Assembly: GCA_021818565.1 (NCBI GenBank)
Contig: JAKATV010000512.1
Coordinates: 1-10,942, forward strand
DNA length: 10,942 nucleotides
Reading direction: 5' to 3'
DNA from: Planctomycetota bacterium
Lineage (GTDB): Bacteria; Planctomycetota; Phycisphaerae; WQYP01
Within the stretch, counting starts at the first letter, position 1. Every line of letters begins with the position of its first letter. This document shows, piece after piece, positions 7,512 to 10,942 of this stretch. A model generated the notes under the pieces. It worked only from the letters and a program-made list of their open reading frames with translations. It had not been told where the DNA came from and made no database searches. Made by a program: the position numbers and the translations under genes.

Positions 7512-10500
7512 CTATTTAACAATTGTAAATCCAGGCAGTTTGTCGGCATCGACGGCCGCCCAGAATTCCTTTTTAATACTGCGGTATATTCCCACGACTC
7601 CCCGCACATGATTCAAGCGGATGGGAATCCACACGTTCGGCGCGGGCAGCGGTCGCGGGGCCTTCATTTTTGCGGCGAACTTATGGATGACATACGTCAC
7701 CGGACGCCACGATCGGTCCGGATTGATGATGCCAAAATCAGAGCGTTCCCCGCAGCGGTACCCACCCGGGAACCACCAGCAGATGGCCCCATTGGCCCCG
7801 GCCTTGAGTAAGGCCTGATAAAACCGGGTGTAAACACGGGCCACATGTTTTTCCAGGGAAAGACCATCACGGTGCGTCATCTGATTCCATGCGGATCGAC
7901 CGAACTCCGCATAAATCATCGGCAACGCGGGATTAACCGCCCGGGCGTATTGAACGGTAAAAATGGCTTGGTCCGCGATATGGCGTTTCGCACTCATAAC
8001 GCCGTAGCCTTCCGGTTCAAAGAGGTCAACCGCATTCTTAAGCCCCGTAAAATTGTAAAAGCCATAATCGTAATATGGGTTCGCGCCCGGATCACCGGCC
8101 ATGGACATACGGAAGCTCACCAGATGATGGGGATCAAGGCGGTGAATCAGATTCCGGGCGTTACCATAACACCGCTTCAATAATCCATTGAGGAAGCGGT
8201 CATAGGCCAGAATCATGGTTGCCGCGTTTCCGCGGTGGCCGGCGATAATCTGCGGATCCAGGGGATTGGTGATATGGCCATTCTGTCGCGGTACCGGACA
8301 GTGCCAGCGTGCCTCGGCTTTTTTTATGGAGCCATCATGGTGCACGATCCACTTTTGCCAGAGAGAATCAAAGCGACTGCGGTTGGTGTGGGTGCCCCAG
8401 TGCGGTTCCCATGCAATATCATAAGCAAAGAGCGTATCATTTTCGGCCAAACGAAATTTGTTGATGAAGCGCTTAACGGGATTCCACTGAAATTCTCCGG
8501 GGCCACCCGTCTCACCGGGCAGGCCATCAATACCGGCGATTGCCAGGTTGACTTTCAGCCCCAGTTCTTTGGCGCGGGCCAACACATCCAGCAAATTCCA
8601 GCCATTATCCGCGGAAGAGGTCACGGCGACGGAGATGGTGTTGAAGCCCATGGCTTTGACATCCTCAAGGTTCCGCTCCACCGTCTGGGGATCATAAGAC
8701 CGGCGGCTGAACCAATTGAGAAATAATTTCCAATTTTCCTGTGCCATACTGGATTCGGGCCAGAAATTCACACCATAAGCGTACCAAGGCTTGCCGCGCA
8801 GATAAAACAGGCCGTTCTTTGCGGTCACAAAATGGGGATGCCGCACCGACCCCAAAACCCGAAATTCGCCGGCCAAGCGGTCGATGACTTTTCCGCCACA
8901 GTACAGCATGGTGGTGACGTGAAACACGCTTTCCCAGCGGGATGGCGCAGAGGGAGTCCAAACAGTGACACAGTTTTTTCTGCCATCCGGGGCGATGGTT
9001 CCGGCAAAGGCGTGTTGGAAGACAATTTTTCCATCGACATTGGTGATGCTGCTTTTTAGCCGCACCGTTTGCAAGGTGGTACTGCGGTTCATCACCACCG
9101 CACCCACCGGCATGGACATGCCGGAAAAGCAGGTGGTTTCCTTTGTACCGCCGTCGGCAAGGTAAACGCCCCGCTTCACCCGCTTGATCACCGCGGCCAG
9201 CCACTGCTGCGTGGCCGAGGAGGCAAAGAATGATGGATCGGTGATCGGCACGCTCAGCGTGATGGCCTGCCGCGGCAATGCCGCCGCGGATGGCAACTCC
9301 AGCGCGGCCGCGACCGCCACAAAACGCCCATGCTTCCCGCGAGCTTCCAGCAATGGCATGTAGCGTTTGGCCATCTGTTGATCCAAACTGTTGGCCTGGG
9401 CACGCGGATAAATGCCAAGAATTGATGCGGGTGTCGGTAAATTCGCCGCCGGAGCAATAGCCTGAGCTGCGTTGACTTCCAATGTTTTCATGTCCGTTAC
9501 GGGGAAGAGCTTATAGGCCGGAGAAATGGTGCCGATTACCGGCAAATTCACCCGGCCAAATAAGTATTGATCCGCCGCCGCCTCCAGTGATGGCGGTACC
9601 GCGGCGGTGCCAATGCCCGCAACACAGAAAACGTGCTTTCCGTCCACGGGTGGCGGGAGCATGTTGCTTACCAGCCCCAATATCAGTCGACGGGAAAGAG
9701 AAAGTTGCAAGTGGGAGCCTGGGCCGCTTTGGCCCGGCGGAACCGGTTTGGGCCAACGGGAAAATGCACTTTCCGGGATGGCGTAACGTTTCCAATGCGG
9801 CGTTAAACCAATTGCGGTTTTCCAGCGCACACCATTACGTTCATCCCATTCCACATACAACGCCTTGGTTCTTTTATTTCCTTTGGCCCAGAACACGGTC
9901 AGTGTATTATCTGGGGGTGGCGCGAGAGTCCGTACTTGGAAGTTATCCCATCCCGTTTCGAAGTTACCATAGGTAAATCGATAACCCCTGCTACCCTGGG
10001 GGCCTGTTGTCGCCGCAACACCCGCTGACTGGGAAGACTCGCTTGTAAGGCGCTGCCAGTGGACCGGGTATTTTTGAAGTTTGAGGGGATTGGACGCTAA
10101 GCCCACCAGAAGTTTTTTCAGCAAATCCGGCTTGGCATAGGAAACGCCGTGCCATCGCCATTGCAAATTGGAAAAGGCCGGGCCACCAAGCGAAACCAGA
10201 AAACCGCCGGTATGGGCATACTGGCCGATAGCCGCGACCGCGCTGGCGGGGACGGTGGTCGCATTCACCACGATCACCACCGGTAACACACGCCCATCCA
10301 GAATGGCGGGGTTGGCCAGTTCCCCGCCGGTCAGACGGCATACCGTAAAACCGGCAGCCTGCAACTGGCGGCTTAGTCCGACGACAATTTTTTGCGGCCA
10401 GGAGCCGGCCCGGCTCTGGTACAACCCGATGCGTTTGCCATGGTAGATGGTGCCATGTTGCGTTAAAAAAGCGTGCAGGCCATTGAGATTGTCGGCCTGT

Positions 10501-10637
10501 TGTTCACTTTTATCAATGCCCGCGTTGGGGGTTCCTTGGGTTATCACGGCATGGTGTATGTGCGCTGATCCAAATGCCATTACTCCGGACACCATAAAAG
10601 CCGAAAGCAACACCGGAAATATCCCTACGTTTTTCAT
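7512..10637 (-). CDS. Large secreted multidomain glycosidase, clan GH-A-like TIM barrel
   Basis: This 1041-aa protein is a probable secreted retaining glycosidase. I chose the ATG at 10637 (MKNVGIFPVLL...), which opens a signal peptide ending near FGSA; upstream GTG and TTG starts are possible and the ribosome binding site is weak. Residues ~68-156 look like a Rossmann/glutamine-amidotransferase-like fold (KRIGLYQSRAG, LPVVIVVNAT, GGFLVSLGG). Residues ~219-295 resemble a jelly-roll carbohydrate-binding module (NFETGWDNF, WKRYAIPESAF). Residues ~500-595 look like a beta-sandwich. The C-terminal ~400 residues form a clan GH-A type barrel: YGVNFWPESS at ~621, MGFNTISV, LKVNLAI, AYDIAWEPHWG with candidate acid/base E744, MIYAEFG with candidate nucleophile E911, and ICWWFPGG at ~952. 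The clan call rests on these motifs. I cannot place it in a numbered family or name a substrate; distant relatives would be GH5- or GH2-type barrels. Confidence 0.85.
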   Translation of the reverse strand: MKNVGIFPVLLSAFMVSGVMAFGSAHIHHAVITQGTPNAGIDKSEQQADNLNGLHAFLTQHGTIYHGKRIGLYQSRAGSWPQKIVVGLSRQLQAAGFTVCRLTGGELANPAILDGRVLPVVIVVNATTVPASAVAAIGQYAHTGGFLVSLGGPAFSNLQWRWHGVSYAKPDLLKKLLVGLASNPLKLQKYPVHWQRLTSESSQSAGVAATTGPQGSRGYRFTYGNFETGWDNFQVRTLAPPPDNTLTVFWAKGNKRTKALYVEWDERNGVRWKTAIGLTPHWKRYAIPESAFSRWPKPVPPGQSGPGSHLQLSLSRRLILGLVSNMLPPPVDGKHVFCVAGIGTAAVPPSLEAAADQYLFGRVNLPVIGTISPAYKLFPVTDMKTLEVNAAQAIAPAANLPTPASILGIYPRAQANSLDQQMAKRYMPLLEARGKHGRFVAVAAALELPSAAALPRQAITLSVPITDPSFFASSATQQWLAAVIKRVKRGVYLADGGTKETTCFSGMSMPVGAVVMNRSTTLQTVRLKSSITNVDGKIVFQHAFAGTIAPDGRKNCVTVWTPSAPSRWESVFHVTTMLYCGGKVIDRLAGEFRVLGSVRHPHFVTAKNGLFYLRGKPWYAYGVNFWPESSMAQENWKLFLNWFSRRSYDPQTVERNLEDVKAMGFNTISVAVTSSADNGWNLLDVLARAKELGLKVNLAIAGIDGLPGETGGPGEFQWNPVKRFINKFRLAENDTLFAYDIAWEPHWGTHTNRSRFDSLWQKWIVHHDGSIKKAEARWHCPVPRQNGHITNPLDPQIIAGHRGNAATMILAYDRFLNGLLKRCYGNARNLIHRLDPHHLVSFRMSMAGDPGANPYYDYGFYNFTGLKNAVDLFEPEGYGVMSAKRHIADQAIFTVQYARAVNPALPMIYAEFGRSAWNQMTHRDGLSLEKHVARVYTRFYQALLKAGANGAICWWFPGGYRCGERSDFGIINPDRSWRPVTYVIHKFAAKMKAPRPLPAPNVWIPIRLNHVRGVVGIYRSIKKEFWAAVDADKLPGFTIVK

Positions 10638-10709
10638 CACTCGACTTGCTAGCAAAATGTTCCAACGCTTATACTCAACTCGGCCCGCCGTGATTCATTT
10701 AAACCGGTA

Positions 10710-10726
10710 GATTTTGACATAAAATC
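10710..10726. repeat. Small inverted repeat in the leader (6-bp arms)
   Basis: GATTTT and AAAATC flank the 5-base loop GACAT. It lies about 50 bases downstream of the predicted transcription start and about 70 bases before the start codon of the GH-A-like gene. It could be an operator or a weak leader hairpin, but an arm of this size may also occur by chance. Confidence 0.3.
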
Positions 10727-10779
10727 GGCCTTGTATTAGGTTTTCCGGCCATCGTAATGTAACGCCAAACGACGAACAG

Positions 10780-10809
10780 AATATAGTAAACTCCCCAAGT
10801 AATCGTCAA
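10780..10809 (-). promoter_or_regulatory. Candidate sigma70-type promoter for the GH-A-like gene
   Basis: On the minus strand TTGACG (10804-10809, 5 of 6 to the -35 consensus) and TATATT (10780-10785, 5 of 6 to the -10 consensus) are separated by 18 bases. Initiation would fall near 10773, giving a leader of about 136 bases. The -35 box starts 10 bases after the stop codon of the GH2-like gene, a sensible place for a new transcription unit. It is the best promoter match I found in the window. Confidence 0.45.
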
Positions 10810-10819
10810 TCCGTATCCG

Positions 10820-10942
10820 TCACGCGTCACGATACACCTTTCCCAATTCAACGCCCGCAGGTTTAATATTACCCTCAAAATCAATCACGGCGGTGTTGGC
10901 GGTGCAGGGAAATGCATCATGGCCCATCCACACTATAAACCC
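10820..10942 (-). CDS. C-terminal end of a GH2-type glycoside hydrolase (partial)
   Basis: Forty codons enter from the right edge and end in TGA at 10820-10822. The peptide begins GFIVWMGHDAFPC and continues TANTAVIDFEGNIKPAGVEL before ending GKVYRDA. Trp-Met-Gly-His-Asp, followed by a cysteine, an Asn-Thr, 'IDF(D/E)GN.KPA' and a short 'L.K.YR', is what I associate with the end of the TIM barrel of family 2 beta-galactosidase/beta-mannosidase-like enzymes, where the final line states that a new strand and helix close the barrel. The catalytic residues lie outside the window, so the specificity cannot be judged. It runs in the same direction as the other glycosidase genes and extends the cluster to the right. 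Confidence 0.65.
   Translation of the reverse strand, partial: GFIVWMGHDAFPCTANTAVIDFEGNIKPAGVELGKVYRDA

Larger units (their letters stand above)
10638..10819 (-). other. Leader region of the GH-A-like gene
   Basis: These 182 bases separate the GH2-like stop codon from the start of the GH-A-like gene. They hold a plausible sigma70-type promoter (10780-10809) and a small AT-rich inverted repeat (10710-10726). No strong terminator for the GH2-like gene is visible. A minus-strand ORF crossing this region (10699-10884) overlaps the GH2-like coding end and looks spurious. Confidence 0.5.

Noticed and set aside
7194..7811. Plus-strand ORF of 205 aa across the intergenic region
   Set aside because: It runs through the hairpin and then antisense into the GH-A-like gene, has no ribosome binding site and resembles no protein family.
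9482..9976. Plus-strand ORF of 164 aa opposite the N-terminal part of the GH-A-like gene
   Set aside because: Antisense to a well-supported coding region, with shadow-like composition.
10650..10670. Sigma54-like sequence TGGAAC...TTGC before the GH-A-like gene
   Set aside because: The GG and GC elements are 8 bases apart instead of the required 10, so the spacing rules it out.
10714..10739. Perfect TTGACA with TATTAG on the plus strand
   Set aside because: The spacer is only 14 bases and there is no plus-strand gene downstream.
10699..10884. Minus-strand ORF of 61 aa across the leader of the GH-A-like gene
   Set aside because: It overlaps the GH2-like coding end in another frame and covers the predicted promoter; the peptide has no recognisable features.

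Overview
The window looks like part of a bacterial polysaccharide- or glycan-degradation locus. Every gene I can support lies on the minus strand, so transcription runs from high to low coordinates. The order is: the 3' end of a glycoside hydrolase family 2 (GH2)-type enzyme (right edge), a large secreted clan GH-A-like glycosidase (1041 aa), a possible 39-aa hydrophobic protein, two tandem family 38 (GH38) alpha-mannosidase-like paralogues (1160 and 1154 aa), and possibly the first codons of another gene at the left edge. No rRNA, tRNA, CRISPR array, transposase, transporter or regulator is visible.

The organism is uncertain because there is no phylogenetic marker. Large secreted glycosidases with Sec-type signal peptides and accessory carbohydrate-binding modules, moderately high G+C and good Shine-Dalgarno sites would suit a member of the Planctomycetota/Verrucomicrobiota (PVC) group. 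This is inference only.

Region by region: 1-124 follows the second mannosidase gene and holds at most a partial gene start. 125-3589 and 3691-7173 are the two GH38-like genes. They align without gaps from the ribosome binding site to about residue 990, at a constant offset of 3584 bases, and by hand count share roughly 80% of their residues. Identity is mosaic: one 138-base tract has a single mismatch, which suggests gene conversion. 7174-7511 is the most interesting intergenic stretch. It holds a perfect 16-bp-stem hairpin directly upstream of the ribosome binding site of the first GH38 gene, and a 39-codon ORF with a perfect GGAGGT site. 7512-10637 encodes the multidomain GH-A-like enzyme. 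10638-10819 is its leader, with a plausible sigma70-type promoter. 10820-10942 is the end of the GH2-like gene.

All three complete enzymes carry signal peptides, so they probably act in the periplasm or outside the cell. A GH2-type enzyme, a GH-A retaining glycosidase and two alpha-mannosidase-like enzymes could together trim a branched, possibly mannose-containing glycan. The duplicated GH38 genes may have diverged in specificity, since one carries an extra aromatic-rich loop.
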